DNA from: Clostridia bacterium
GTDB lineage: Bacteria; Bacillota_A; Clostridia; Christensenellales; Aristaeellaceae
Direction of reading: 5' to 3'
DNA: 64,000 nucleotides
Assembly: GCA_017399225.1 (NCBI GenBank)
Contig: JAFQEB010000004.1
Location: forward strand, 1-64,000
Below the pieces are notes generated by a model. That model searched no databases. It was not told the DNA's origin and saw only the letters and a list, made by a program, of their open reading frames with translations. Shown here one piece after another: positions 1 to 7,414 of this stretch. Position numbers and translations under genes: made by a program. Numbering within the stretch: the stretch's first letter is position 1; the number at the start of each line of letters is the position of its first letter.

Positions 1-18
1 AGAGCGTACACCTGGTCA

Positions 19-327
19 TCAGGCGTTGATCGCGGTGATCTCCACCTTGGTGTAGGGCTGACGATGGCCCTGACGGCGGTGGTAGTTCTTCTTGGACTTG
101 TACTTGTAGATCATGATCTTCTCGCCCTTGACCTGAGCGACGACCTTGCCTTCAACCTTAGCGCCTTCAACGGTGGGGTTGCCGACCTTGATCTCGCCAT
201 TGTTCTCGACCATCAGAACGTCGAAGGAAATGGCGGAACCGTCTTCCTGATTCACCTTGTCAATGTAGATGGTGTCACCCTCGGACACGCGGTACTGCTT
301 GTTGCCGGCGCTGATGATAGCGTACAT
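19..327 (-). CDS. rplU: 50S ribosomal protein L21
   Basis: Encodes 102 residues with the classic L21 opening MYAIISAGNKQYRV and the basic C-terminal stretch rich in K, H and R (YKSKKNYHRRQGHRQPYTKVEI) that contacts 23S rRNA. Full family length. An upstream in-frame ATG would add 38 residues of unrelated sequence. I chose the start at 327 because a GGAGGTGC ribosome binding site sits just upstream and it gives the conserved N-terminus. In Firmicutes rplU heads an operon with a small YsxB-type protease gene and rpmA; those would lie off the left edge of the window. Confidence 0.98.
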   Translation of the reverse strand: MYAIISAGNKQYRVSEGDTIYIDKVNQEDGSAISFDVLMVENNGEIKVGNPTVEGAKVEGKVVAQVKGEKIMIYKYKSKKNYHRRQGHRQPYTKVEITAINA

Positions 328-406
328 GCAAAAGCACCTCCTATTATTACTCGCCAGGATTTGAGGTTGTGCAGACGCACATTGGCAGACCTCTCCTGAG
401 CGGCCA
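328..406 (-). promoter_or_regulatory. Candidate L21 autoregulatory mRNA leader
   Basis: The approximately 80-nt untranslated leader between the predicted start site and rplU can fold. On the minus strand an AGGT/ACCT pair encloses the hairpin GTGC-GTCT-GCAC, and GCCA further pairs with TGGC. Low-GC Gram-positive rplU genes are known to carry an L21 leader in this position. The position and foldability are seen; the assignment to that family is inference and needs a covariance-model search. Confidence 0.5.
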
Positions 407-412
407 GCATTT

Positions 413-441
413 ATGATAACACACACGCTTCCCCATGTCAA
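413..441 (-). promoter_or_regulatory. Sigma-A promoter of rplU
   Basis: On the minus strand a perfect -35 TTGACA (436-441) is followed after 17 nt by TATCAT (413-418). Transcription would start near 406, leaving the long structured leader of rplU. Confidence 0.85.
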
Positions 442-486
442 GCAGAAAATGCAGGATTTTCAACACTTTGCGCGTTGTTTTTTCGC

Positions 487-1134
487 TTAATCCGCAAAGA
501 AATCCTGCAGCTTGCCTTCCTCGTTGTAGCAAAGCCCCTGCCAGCCGCAGTGCAGCGCCGCTTCGATGTTCGCCGGGCTGTCGTCAATGAACAGCGTCCT
601 GGCGGGTTCCAGCGCAAAGGTCTCGATCAGGTGCCCGTAGATATCCTGCGCAGGCTTGACCATATGCACCCTGCCGGATACAACGAAGCCGTCAAAGAGG
701 CGGAAGAACTCGTGCTGCTCGCAGGCATAGGCAAATTCCCTGTCGGCGTAGTTGGTCAGGGCATAGAGCTTCATGCCGTGTTCTTTGCACTTTTTGAGGG
801 CTTCAACGCCCTCCGGGATCGCAGGCAGATCGATCCATTTTGTCATCACGCGGCGCACATAGGGGGCAATTTCCGCGTTTCCGCTGGACATGGCGTCAAT
901 GACTTCCTCGACGGTTGCGCTGCCGCGATCCCTCATGCACCAGTAAGGGGACTTGAAGATGCGCCGTGTCAGCTCTTCATGCAGGTCGGGGCGCTCGGGT
1001 ACAAGCCGCGTCAGCAGCTCCTGCGCCTGCCATTTCAGCAGGACGTTGCCCACGTCGAAGACCACTGCGTCGATCTGCCCCCAGGGCATTTTGGCATACA
1101 TATCGTCGATCATCAGTCGGATCATGTCGATCAC
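487..1134 (-). CDS. HAD-superfamily hydrolase, subfamily IA (YihX-like)
   Basis: 215 residues. Motif I is FDVGNVLL with the nucleophile Asp near residue 27; the usual second Asp is replaced by Gly, as in YihX/epoxide-hydrolase-N-like members. The Lys motif is VKPAQDIY (near 159) and the metal-binding motif is LFIDDSPANIEAA (near 181). Such enzymes are usually small-metabolite phosphatases (sugar phosphates, nucleotides); the substrate cannot be told. It lies upstream of rplU on the same strand but rplU has its own promoter, so it is probably a separate unit. Several Met codons near the N-terminus make the exact start uncertain. Confidence 0.85.
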   Translation of the reverse strand: MIDMIRLMIDDMYAKMPWGQIDAVVFDVGNVLLKWQAQELLTRLVPERPDLHEELTRRIFKSPYWCMRDRGSATVEEVIDAMSSGNAEIAPYVRRVMTKWIDLPAIPEGVEALKKCKEHGMKLYALTNYADREFAYACEQHEFFRLFDGFVVSGRVHMVKPAQDIYGHLIETFALEPARTLFIDDSPANIEAALHCGWQGLCYNEEGKLQDFFAD

Positions 1135-1165
1135 CTCGGCAATAGCATATCACAGAATGTTGGGC

Positions 1166-1194
1166 TTTTCAATAAAGGAAAAATGGTGTATAAT
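1166..1194 (+). promoter_or_regulatory. Promoter of deoB-punA operon
   Basis: A perfect TATAAT (1189-1194) lies 25 nt before deoB. The best -35 at a 17-nt spacing is the weak TTTTCA (1166-1171), which leaves room for activation. Confidence 0.7.
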
Positions 1195-1218
1195 CATATC
1201 ATAAGGAGGAATCCGAAT

Positions 1219-2385
1219 ATGAAGAGAGTATTTCTGACCGTTCTGGACGGCGCTGGCGTGGGCTATCTGCCGGACGCGGCGCAGTATGGCGACGTGGGCT
1301 CCTGTACCTGGGGCCATGTTGTTGACAAATGTAAGCCCAGCCTGCCCAATATGGCCAAGCTGGGTATGGGACATATTGAGGGCACCCATTACCCCGCGGA
1401 CCCGGCTGCCATCGGCGCCTTTGGCCGCTGCATGGAGGCCAGTGCTGGTAAGGACACCACCACCGGCCACTGGGAGCTGGCGGGCTGCAAGCTGGATCGG
1501 CCGTTCCCGACCTTCACCGATACCGGTTTCCCGGAGGATTTCATCGCCCGGTATGAGGAAGCCATCGGCCACAAGGTCATCGGCAACTATGCTTCCTCCG
1601 GCACCGTCATCCTGGATGAGCTGGGCGAGGAGCATATGCGCACCCGCAGCCCCATCGTGTACACCTCGGCGGACAGCGTCTTCCAGATCGCTTGCCATGA
1701 GGATATCTACTCCCGCGAGGAGCTGTACGAGCTGTGCCGCATCGCCCGCGAGATGCTCACTGGCGACCTGTGTGTGGGACGTGTGATCGCCCGCCCCTTC
1801 ATCGGCACGGGGAAGGGCGCCTTCACCCGTACCTCCGGCCGCCGCGATTTTGCCGTCCCTCCCTTCAGCCGTACGCTCCTGGACGCCTGCGAGGAAGCCG
1901 GCATGGCCAGTCTCGGCGTGGGCAAGATCGAGGACATCTTTGCCGAAAAGGGCCTGACCGGCTCCAACCATGCCAGCGGCAACCCCGCCTGCATCGACGC
2001 GTGGATGGATTACATGAAGCAGGATTTCAACGGCTTCTGCTTTACCAACCTGGTGGACACCGACTCCCTCTACGGCCACCGCAACGACGCGGAGGGCTTT
2101 GCCAAGGCCCTTGAATACTTCGACCAGAAGCTGCCGGAGATCCAGGCCTTGATGACCGACGAGGATCTGCTGATCATCACCGCCGACCACGGATGCGACC
2201 CCTGCTTCCCCGGTACCGACCACACCCGCGAGCACATCCCGCTGATGGTGTGGCACAAGGGGATGACCCGGCTGGTCGACCTGGGCACCCGCACCACCTA
2301 TGCCGACGTCGCCGCGACCTGCGCCGAATGGCTGGGTCTGCCGGATCGCTTTGGCGCGACGTCCTTTGCCGACAAACTTTCATGA
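1219..2385 (+). CDS. deoB: Phosphopentomutase
   Basis: 388 residues; interconverts (deoxy)ribose-1-phosphate and -5-phosphate in nucleoside salvage. It belongs to the alkaline-phosphatase-superfamily metalloenzymes: the metal-binding LDGAGVG lies at the N-terminus, KDTTTGHWELAG carries the region of the phosphorylated Thr, and DHGCDPCFPGTDHTREHIPL near the C-terminus supplies Asp/His ligands. Length fits the bacterial family (about 390). The open frame runs far upstream, but the start at 1219 has AAGGAGGA 8 nt upstream and gives the canonical MKRVFLTVLDG. It is followed 92 nt later by punA, the enzyme that produces its substrate. Confidence 0.97.
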   Translation: MKRVFLTVLDGAGVGYLPDAAQYGDVGSCTWGHVVDKCKPSLPNMAKLGMGHIEGTHYPADPAAIGAFGRCMEASAGKDTTTGHWELAGCKLDRPFPTFTDTGFPEDFIARYEEAIGHKVIGNYASSGTVILDELGEEHMRTRSPIVYTSADSVFQIACHEDIYSREELYELCRIAREMLTGDLCVGRVIARPFIGTGKGAFTRTSGRRDFAVPPFSRTLLDACEEAGMASLGVGKIEDIFAEKGLTGSNHASGNPACIDAWMDYMKQDFNGFCFTNLVDTDSLYGHRNDAEGFAKALEYFDQKLPEIQALMTDEDLLIITADHGCDPCFPGTDHTREHIPLMVWHKGMTRLVDLGTRTTYADVAATCAEWLGLPDRFGATSFADKLS

Positions 2386-2396
2386 TCTGAGGATAC

Positions 2397-2436
2397 CGAA
2401 GGAGTGGAGAGGGCGATCGGAAAGCCCTCTCCTCGC
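2397..2436 (+). repeat. Dispersed repeat, copy A (inverse of copy at 11681-11720)
   Basis: About 40 nt between deoB and punA match the reverse strand of 11681-11720 at 37 of 40 positions by my alignment. It contains a perfect 9-bp inverted repeat (GGAGAGGGC / GCCCTCTCC) separated by 9 nt, so the transcript would form a hairpin inside the deoB-punA message. No T-run follows, so it is not a typical terminator. It may be a small non-coding repetitive element of the REP/MITE-remnant kind. Confidence 0.7.
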
Positions 2437-2477
2437 GTCAGCAGACGCGAAATACTTGAATGACGGAGGATACACAC

Positions 2478-3296
2478 ATGCAGGATTACATCACCAAGCT
2501 CCACACCGCCGCCGACTACATCCGCGAGCAGGTCGGCGAGGCGGAAATCGGCGTCATCCTCGGCTCCGGCCTGGGCGACTATGTCGAGGCTCTCGAGGAC
2601 GCCAAGTATGTCGATTACAAGGACATCCCCGGCTTCCCGCACTCCACCGCCCCCGGTCATGCCGGACGCTGGTGGACCGGTACGCTCCATGGCAAGCGCG
2701 TCTGCATGATGCAGGGCCGCTTCCACGCCTACGAAGGCTGGAGCATGGAGGAGGTCACCATGCCCGTTCGCGTGATGTCCCTGCTGGGTGTGAAGACCCT
2801 CTTTGTCACCAATGCTGCCGGCGGCGTGAACCTTGATTTCTCCCAGGGCTGCCTGATGATCATCAGCGACTTCATCAACATGACCGGCAAGAATCCGCTG
2901 ACTGGCCCCAACCTCAGCGAGTTCGGCGTACGCTTCCCCGACATGACCCATGCCTATGACGTGGAACTCATCAAGCTCTGCGAGCAGCAGGCTGACAGGC
3001 TGAACGTCCCCGTCCAGAAGGGCGTGTACATGTGGATGAACGGCCCCTGCTACGAGACCCCTGCCGAGATCCGCATGGCCCGCATCTGCGGCGCGGACGC
3101 GGTGGGTATGTCTACCGTGCCGGAGACCATCGTGGCCCGTCACTGCGGTATGCGCGTCCTGGGCGTGAGCTGCATCACCAACATGGCTGCGGGCATCCTG
3201 GACGTCATCCTGGACGAGCAGGAGGTCATCGACACCGCCGCCCGCGTGAAGGGCACCTTCCGCGCCCTGCTGGACGCGACCATCGAGGCGCTGTAA
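2478..3296 (+). CDS. punA: Purine-nucleoside phosphorylase (trimeric type)
   Basis: 272 residues; phosphorolysis of purine (deoxy)nucleosides to free base and (deoxy)ribose-1-phosphate. Family motifs in order: VILGSGLGDYVE, HAGRWWTG, MQGRFHAYEGWS, VTNAAGGVN, GPCYETPAEIRM (base-site region) and GADAVGMSTVPE. The first in-frame ATG (2460) is part of the region before the GGAGGA ribosome binding site; the start at 2478 sits 7 nt after it and is preferred. With deoB it makes a nucleoside salvage pair. The next gene begins 1 nt after its stop. Confidence 0.97.
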   Translation: MQDYITKLHTAADYIREQVGEAEIGVILGSGLGDYVEALEDAKYVDYKDIPGFPHSTAPGHAGRWWTGTLHGKRVCMMQGRFHAYEGWSMEEVTMPVRVMSLLGVKTLFVTNAAGGVNLDFSQGCLMIISDFINMTGKNPLTGPNLSEFGVRFPDMTHAYDVELIKLCEQQADRLNVPVQKGVYMWMNGPCYETPAEIRMARICGADAVGMSTVPETIVARHCGMRVLGVSCITNMAAGILDVILDEQEVIDTAARVKGTFRALLDATIEAL

Positions 3297-3297
3297 C

Positions 3298-4032
3298 ATG
3301 CGAAAGATTGCACTCATCACCGGCGGCAGCCGCGGCATCGGCGCTGCCTGCGTCCGTGCTTTTGCAGAGGATGGCTATTCTGTTGTCTTTCTGTACAACC
3401 GCAGCGCTGAACAGGCCGCCGCGCTGGTCGCTGCCCTCCGCGCCGAGGGCAATGACGCAGACGCATACCAGTGCGACGTATCCGATCCAGCGCAGGTGCA
3501 GTCCGTGATCGCGTCCATCCTGCGCACCTATCGCCGCATCGACGCGCTGGTCAACTGTGCGGGAATTGCCCGTATCGGCCTCTTCACCGACATGACCGAG
3601 GCGGAATGGGATCACCTCTTTGCCGTCAATGTCCGCAGCGCTTTCTCCGTTACCAAGGCCGTGCTGTCCGGCATGATCTCCCAGCAGAAGGGGAGCATCG
3701 TCAACGTCAGCAGCATGTGGGGCGAAGTCGGCGCGAGCTGCGAGGTGGCCTATTCCGCCACGAAGGCTGCGCTGATCGGCCTGACTAAGGCCCTCGCCAA
3801 GGAAGTTGGCCCCAGCGGCGTGCGCGTCAACTGCGTTACCCCCGGGGTGATCGACACCGACATGAACGCCCAACTCACCGACGACGATCGTGCCGCCCTC
3901 TGCGACGAAACGCCCCTGGGCCGCATTGGCGATGCAGCAGAGGTCGCCCAAACCATCCTGTTCCTCTGCTCCGAGGGCGCGTCCTTCATCACCGGTCAGG
4001 TGCTGGGCGTCAGCGGCGGGCTGGTGATTTAA
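3298..4032 (+). CDS. SDR-family oxidoreductase, FabG-like
   Basis: 244 residues of the classical short-chain dehydrogenase family. The nucleotide-binding motif is TGGSRGIG at residues 8-15, NCAG follows near 87, and the catalytic set is Ser of VNVSSMWGE plus YSATK. It ends in the FabG-like FITGQVLGVSGG. This is the 3-oxoacyl-ACP reductase fold, but position directly after punA (1-nt gap, no separate ribosome binding site) and absence of other fatty-acid genes leave the substrate open. Translation is probably coupled to punA. Confidence 0.85.
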   Translation: MRKIALITGGSRGIGAACVRAFAEDGYSVVFLYNRSAEQAAALVAALRAEGNDADAYQCDVSDPAQVQSVIASILRTYRRIDALVNCAGIARIGLFTDMTEAEWDHLFAVNVRSAFSVTKAVLSGMISQQKGSIVNVSSMWGEVGASCEVAYSATKAALIGLTKALAKEVGPSGVRVNCVTPGVIDTDMNAQLTDDDRAALCDETPLGRIGDAAEVAQTILFLCSEGASFITGQVLGVSGGLVI

Positions 4033-4091
4033 AAACATAATTTCATACCACAAAGGGCATGATGTTTCCAAAAGAGCAAGGAGGAAGCAAC

Positions 4092-5252
4092 ATGTCCTTT
4101 TTTCGACGCATATCCGCAGCATTCCTGACACTCTGTCTGTTTCTGCCCATGACAGCGGCTGCAAAGCCCCTGGAGGAAGGGCAGCCCATGACGCTGACGT
4201 CCCCCGCAGCCATTCTTGCGGAAACGGATACCGGTACGATCATCTTTGAGAAGAACGCTGATGAGCGCCGTGAGGTAGCCTCCATCACCAAGCTGATGAC
4301 GGCTTTGCTGGTGCTGGAAGCCCTCGACCGGGGGGATGTGAAGCTCTCCGACAGCGTGCAGGTCAGCCAGAATGCCGCCGCCATGAAGGGCTCCCAGGCC
4401 CTGCTGGATGCCAATGCGACCTATTCGCTGGAGGATCTGCTGCGCACCACCATCATGGCCAGCGCAAATGACTCAGCGGTCGCTCTGGCTGAATACCTCT
4501 GTGGCAGTGAGGAAGCCTTTGTTGCCCGCATGAACGCCCGCGCCCAGGAACTGGGCATGACCAACACCATGTACGTCAACTGCACCGGCTATCCCAAGGA
4601 AGGACAATATACCACTGCGCGGGACGTCTGCGCCCTCTGCTGCGAGGTGGCCAAGCACCCCAAATACCATGAGTATTCCTCCATCTGGATCGACAAGCTG
4701 ACCCACCCCGGCGGCCGTGTGACCGACCTGACCAACACCAACCGGCTGGTGCGCTTCTACGAAGGCTGCGACGGCTTCAAAACCGGCTCCACCGATGCGG
4801 CGAAGTATTGCCTTGCCGCAACCGCCTCAAAGAACGGTATGCGCCTTGTGGCCATCGTCCTCGGTACGCCGGTCAGCCAGACGCGCTTCAACGAGGCCCG
4901 CGCGATGCTGGACTACGGCTTTGCCAACTACCAGCGGCTTGCGATTGCCAACAAGGGCGATCTGCTTGGGGAAAACCTGCCGGTTCACGGAGGCTCGGCA
5001 GACGCGGTGGATTTGGCATTGGGCAGCGGCCTTTCGATGCTGCTGAAGAACGGCCAGCAGTCCGGGTTGAGGCTGGAGCTGTCCTTGCCGGAATACGTAG
5101 ACGCGCCCGTGCAGCAGGGTGATATCATCGGCACGGTGAACGTGCTGATGAATGACCAGGTGATCGCCAAGCTGAACTGCGTCGCTGCATCAAACGTGCC
5201 CAGGCCGGGGTTCATCGAGGGGTTGTACAGGATCCTGGAAAACTGGCGGTAA
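4092..5252 (+). CDS. Serine-type D-Ala-D-Ala carboxypeptidase (S11, DacF-like)
   Basis: 386 residues with an N-terminal signal peptide ending near TAAAKP. Penicillin-binding motifs are SITK (64-67), SAND and KTGST; a C-terminal beta domain (PBP5_C) follows. It trims the terminal D-Ala of peptidoglycan stem peptides outside the membrane. No obvious C-terminal amphipathic anchor sequence is certain (GLYRILENW is the candidate). The start at 4092 follows AAGGAGGA by 6 nt; an earlier ATG at 4059 would place non-signal residues in front. A paralogue lies at 60.6 kb. Confidence 0.93.
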   Translation: MSFFRRISAAFLTLCLFLPMTAAAKPLEEGQPMTLTSPAAILAETDTGTIIFEKNADERREVASITKLMTALLVLEALDRGDVKLSDSVQVSQNAAAMKGSQALLDANATYSLEDLLRTTIMASANDSAVALAEYLCGSEEAFVARMNARAQELGMTNTMYVNCTGYPKEGQYTTARDVCALCCEVAKHPKYHEYSSIWIDKLTHPGGRVTDLTNTNRLVRFYEGCDGFKTGSTDAAKYCLAATASKNGMRLVAIVLGTPVSQTRFNEARAMLDYGFANYQRLAIANKGDLLGENLPVHGGSADAVDLALGSGLSMLLKNGQQSGLRLELSLPEYVDAPVQQGDIIGTVNVLMNDQVIAKLNCVAASNVPRPGFIEGLYRILENWR

Positions 5253-5344
5253 AGCAAGAGAAACGAGCTTTCTTACATCCGCTGAAGGAATTGAGCGTAT
5301 TACATAGAATACTACATAGATAAAGCCTGAAAGGGGAATGCGTT

Positions 5345-6370
5345 ATGCGAAAGATTGGCCTGTTAGCGCTTTTCATTCTTTTAATGTCGATTCCTGCTGT
5401 TGCCTTTGCGGCATTGACAGAACCGGAAATCTATCAGAGTATGCTGTCGCTGAGGGGAGAATACTATGAGGGACGCCCCTGGACGAATGCGAACTATTAT
5501 GGATGGAATGGCGGCTACTATTCCGGCGGCTATGGGTGTGCAGGATTTGCATTTCGTCTCAGCGATGAAGCCTTCGGGAGCAACCGTTGCCGCTTTGTCT
5601 ACGAGATTGATTATGATACGGTTCGGGTTGGCGATATCCTTCGCATCAACAATGATACACACAGTGTGATTGTCTTGGAAAAGCACGACAGCTATGTGGT
5701 CATCGCGGAAGGAAACTATAACAGCTCGATCCATTGGGGGCGAAGCCTGACAAAGGAAAAGGTCGAGGCGTCGGATTACGTTCTGACGCGCTATCCGGCA
5801 AATGCGGCTGCCCCGACTTCCGGTAGCTGCGGGGATACCCTGTCATGGAGCTATCAAGACGGCATCCTGAAGATAGAAGGCAGCGGCCCGATGTGGGATT
5901 TTAAGAGCGTATTCGGAAACGGAAGAATGGATGCGCCGTGGCAGCCCTTCGCAAGTGCTGTCAAGACGATAGAAATCGCATCGGATCTCAGCAGTGTGGG
6001 CTATGGTGCATTTGAAGACTGCAGCCAGCTTCGGGAGGTGCGTTATGACGGCACTGCATCGCAGTGGGAGCTTGTCTCTATAGCAGGATGCAACGCACCC
6101 TTGGCCTCTGCAGAGATGCAGTTTGACATCGAGATTCCGGAGGGACTGCTGACTGCCCAGCTTCCTGATGGATTGCAACGCATTGCTGACGAAGCGTTCC
6201 TGGGAGCAGGCTTTGAACTGGTGGAGATCCCTGATAGCTGTCAGAGCGTGGGCAGCCGTGCTTTTGCAAATTGCAAACAGCTACAATATGTTCGCCTGTC
6301 CAGAGGAACAAGCATAGCAGATGATGCCTTTGCGGGCTGCGATAATGTCATTTTGGTATATTCAGATTGA
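5345..6370 (+). CDS. Secreted NlpC/CHAP-like cysteine peptidase fused to BspA-type leucine-rich repeats
   Basis: 341 residues. A signal peptide ends near residue 22 (AVAFA). The following domain has Cys65 in GCAGFAF and His106 in NDTHSVIVLE, then AEGNYN, an arrangement typical of NlpC/P60- or CHAP-like amidases. The second half (about 190-340) repeats the pattern of LRR_5 units, for example GAFEDCSQLREV, IADEAFLGAGFELVEIPDSC, VGSRAFANCKQLQYV and IADDAFAGC. The combination suggests a surface or secreted protein that cuts or binds cell-wall or host material. Base composition is visibly more A+T-rich than its neighbours. The peptidase assignment is by motif only. Confidence 0.65.
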   Translation: MRKIGLLALFILLMSIPAVAFAALTEPEIYQSMLSLRGEYYEGRPWTNANYYGWNGGYYSGGYGCAGFAFRLSDEAFGSNRCRFVYEIDYDTVRVGDILRINNDTHSVIVLEKHDSYVVIAEGNYNSSIHWGRSLTKEKVEASDYVLTRYPANAAAPTSGSCGDTLSWSYQDGILKIEGSGPMWDFKSVFGNGRMDAPWQPFASAVKTIEIASDLSSVGYGAFEDCSQLREVRYDGTASQWELVSIAGCNAPLASAEMQFDIEIPEGLLTAQLPDGLQRIADEAFLGAGFELVEIPDSCQSVGSRAFANCKQLQYVRLSRGTSIADDAFAGCDNVILVYSD

Positions 6371-6378
6371 CAAAACAG

Positions 6379-6420
6379 GCCGGCGCATGATTCGCACCAT
6401 GCGCCGGCTCATTTTTATTT
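6379..6420. terminator. Bidirectional terminator between convergent genes
   Basis: A perfect 11-bp stem (GCCGGCGCATG / CATGCGCCGGC, 6379-6389 with 6398-6408) is followed on the plus strand by a T-rich run and preceded by AAAA that serves the minus strand. It separates the LRR gene from the methyltransferase. Confidence 0.85.
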
Positions 6421-7209
6421 GTTCACGATTTTGCGATACCGTACCACAGGCTCCCCGAAGGAACCGTCATACGGCAGCGCCTCGTAGCCGCGGGCGATCA
6501 GCTCTGGGTCGATTTCTCCGTGCCAGGGCTGGTCTCCCGGGACGTCCAGGATCACTCCGCCGGGCCTGCACACCCGTTCCAGCTCGGCGAGCTCCGCGTC
6601 ATAATCGTCGCCCACCACATGCCCGGAGAGCACCACGTCGAAGGTGCTGTCCGGATAGGGGAGCGCCTCCACAAAGCCGTCCGTTACACGGACGTTGCAG
6701 ATGTGATCCGCTTTGCATTTCTCCCGCAGGAACTGCCGCAGTGTGGCAACAGGCTCCACCGCGTAGACCTCGGCTGCCTTTTCTGCTGCTGCGAAGGCGA
6801 GCCTTCCGTTGCCGCTGCCCACGTCGAGCACACGTTTGCCGGTCAGATCGGCCAGCTCAAAGAGGCGCTTCTTATCCCAGCCGTAGATGAAGGGACATTT
6901 GGCGTCCATGACCTCCGGCGTCGTATAGGTGACAAAATCCTCCATCCAAGCCATCACAGCGCACTCGCACCGGCGCAGCTCATCGGGAGAAACGGAGGGG
7001 GCCTCGGCGGTCAGCGTGGCCAGCGTTGCGTTATACTCCGGCAGCAGATGGGAAATGTACCACTTCACTGCCGGATGGGCCTTCAGTGCGACGCCCAGCT
7101 CTTCGTGTACCCTGTCGCCGCAGCGGCACAGGTACTCCAGCTGAAAACGCTCCATCAGCAGCAGACAGTTGAAATCATATTCGTTTACATTGATCCAGTT
7201 CAGAGACAT
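6415..7209 (-). CDS. Class I SAM-dependent methyltransferase
   Basis: 264 residues. SAM motif I is KRVLDVGSGNGRLAFAA near residue 125, motif II ends YAVEP, and motif IV/post-IV reads VLSGHVVGDDYDAELAELERVCRPGGVILDVPG, the Methyltransf_11 pattern. The N-terminal 110 residues form an unfamiliar helical extension. No rRNA-methylase signature (Erm NLPY or similar) is visible, so the substrate may be a small molecule. The start at 7209 has AGGAGG 8 nt upstream. A short ORF (7236-7295) and possible alternative base-pairing involving this ribosome binding site lie just upstream. Confidence 0.8.
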   Translation of the reverse strand: MSLNWINVNEYDFNCLLLMERFQLEYLCRCGDRVHEELGVALKAHPAVKWYISHLLPEYNATLATLTAEAPSVSPDELRRCECAVMAWMEDFVTYTTPEVMDAKCPFIYGWDKKRLFELADLTGKRVLDVGSGNGRLAFAAAEKAAEVYAVEPVATLRQFLREKCKADHICNVRVTDGFVEALPYPDSTFDVVLSGHVVGDDYDAELAELERVCRPGGVILDVPGDQPWHGEIDPELIARGYEALPYDGSFGEPVVRYRKIVNK

Positions 7210-7215
7210 ACTTTT

Positions 7216-7254
7216 CCTCCTATAGTTGCGGAGGGTCAGTGCATCAGGCCCTCC
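7216..7254 (-). promoter_or_regulatory. Possible alternative pairing that masks the methyltransferase ribosome binding site
   Basis: On the minus strand GGAGGG (7254-7249), CCCTCC (7235-7230) and the Shine-Dalgarno GGAGG (7220-7216) follow one another. The middle segment can pair with either neighbour, as in leader-peptide-controlled genes. Stems are only 5-6 bp, so this could be chance. Confidence 0.35.
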
Positions 7255-7295
7255 TGAGATTTGGTTGCGCTGATCATCTGCTTCATCGTTTTCAT
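7236..7295 (-). CDS. Candidate leader peptide upstream of methyltransferase
   Basis: A 19-codon frame reads MKTMKQMISATKSQEGLMH. The second Met (7286) has AAGGA 9 nt upstream. It lies on the message predicted from the promoter at 7334-7362 and stops 26 nt before the methyltransferase start. It has no homologue I recognise. Because of its size, only conservation in relatives or ribosome profiling could confirm it. Confidence 0.4.
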   Translation of the reverse strand: MKTMKQMISATKSQEGLMH

Positions 7296-7333
7296 TCCTT
7301 TCCTGAAATTTTGTCAGAACCCTGACCATCCTG

Positions 7334-7362
7334 ATGATATCATGTGCTGTGCTCGGCGACAA
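7334..7362 (-). promoter_or_regulatory. Promoter of the methyltransferase
   Basis: Minus strand TTGTCG (7357-7362), 17-nt spacer, TATCAT (7334-7339). The start site would be near 7327, giving an approximately 118-nt leader that includes the small ORF. Confidence 0.65.
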
Positions 7363-7374
7363 GTATTTCCCTTG

Positions 7375-7407
7375 TATAAAAAGCGGCCCGGCAAAAGCCG
7401 GACCGCT
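7375..7407 (-). terminator. Terminator of the CofE-like gene
   Basis: An 11-bp stem with one internal mismatch (AGCGGCCCGGC / GCCGGACCGCT) and an AAAA loop; on the minus strand it runs into TTTTTATAC. It lies 8 nt past the CofE-like stop codon. Confidence 0.8.
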
Positions 7408-7414
7408 CATATCA

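Noticed and set aside
328..441. N-terminal extension of L21
   Set aside because: The extra 38 residues match no L21 and would span the promoter and leader; the start at 327 has a proper ribosome binding site.
1150..2256. Long open frame antisense to deoB, and similar long frames opposite punA, GH4, tex, the ABC exporters and others
   Set aside because: High third-position GC produces long frames on the opposite strand. Their predicted proteins are low-complexity (Ala, Gly, His, Arg-rich) and the sense strand encodes clear families.
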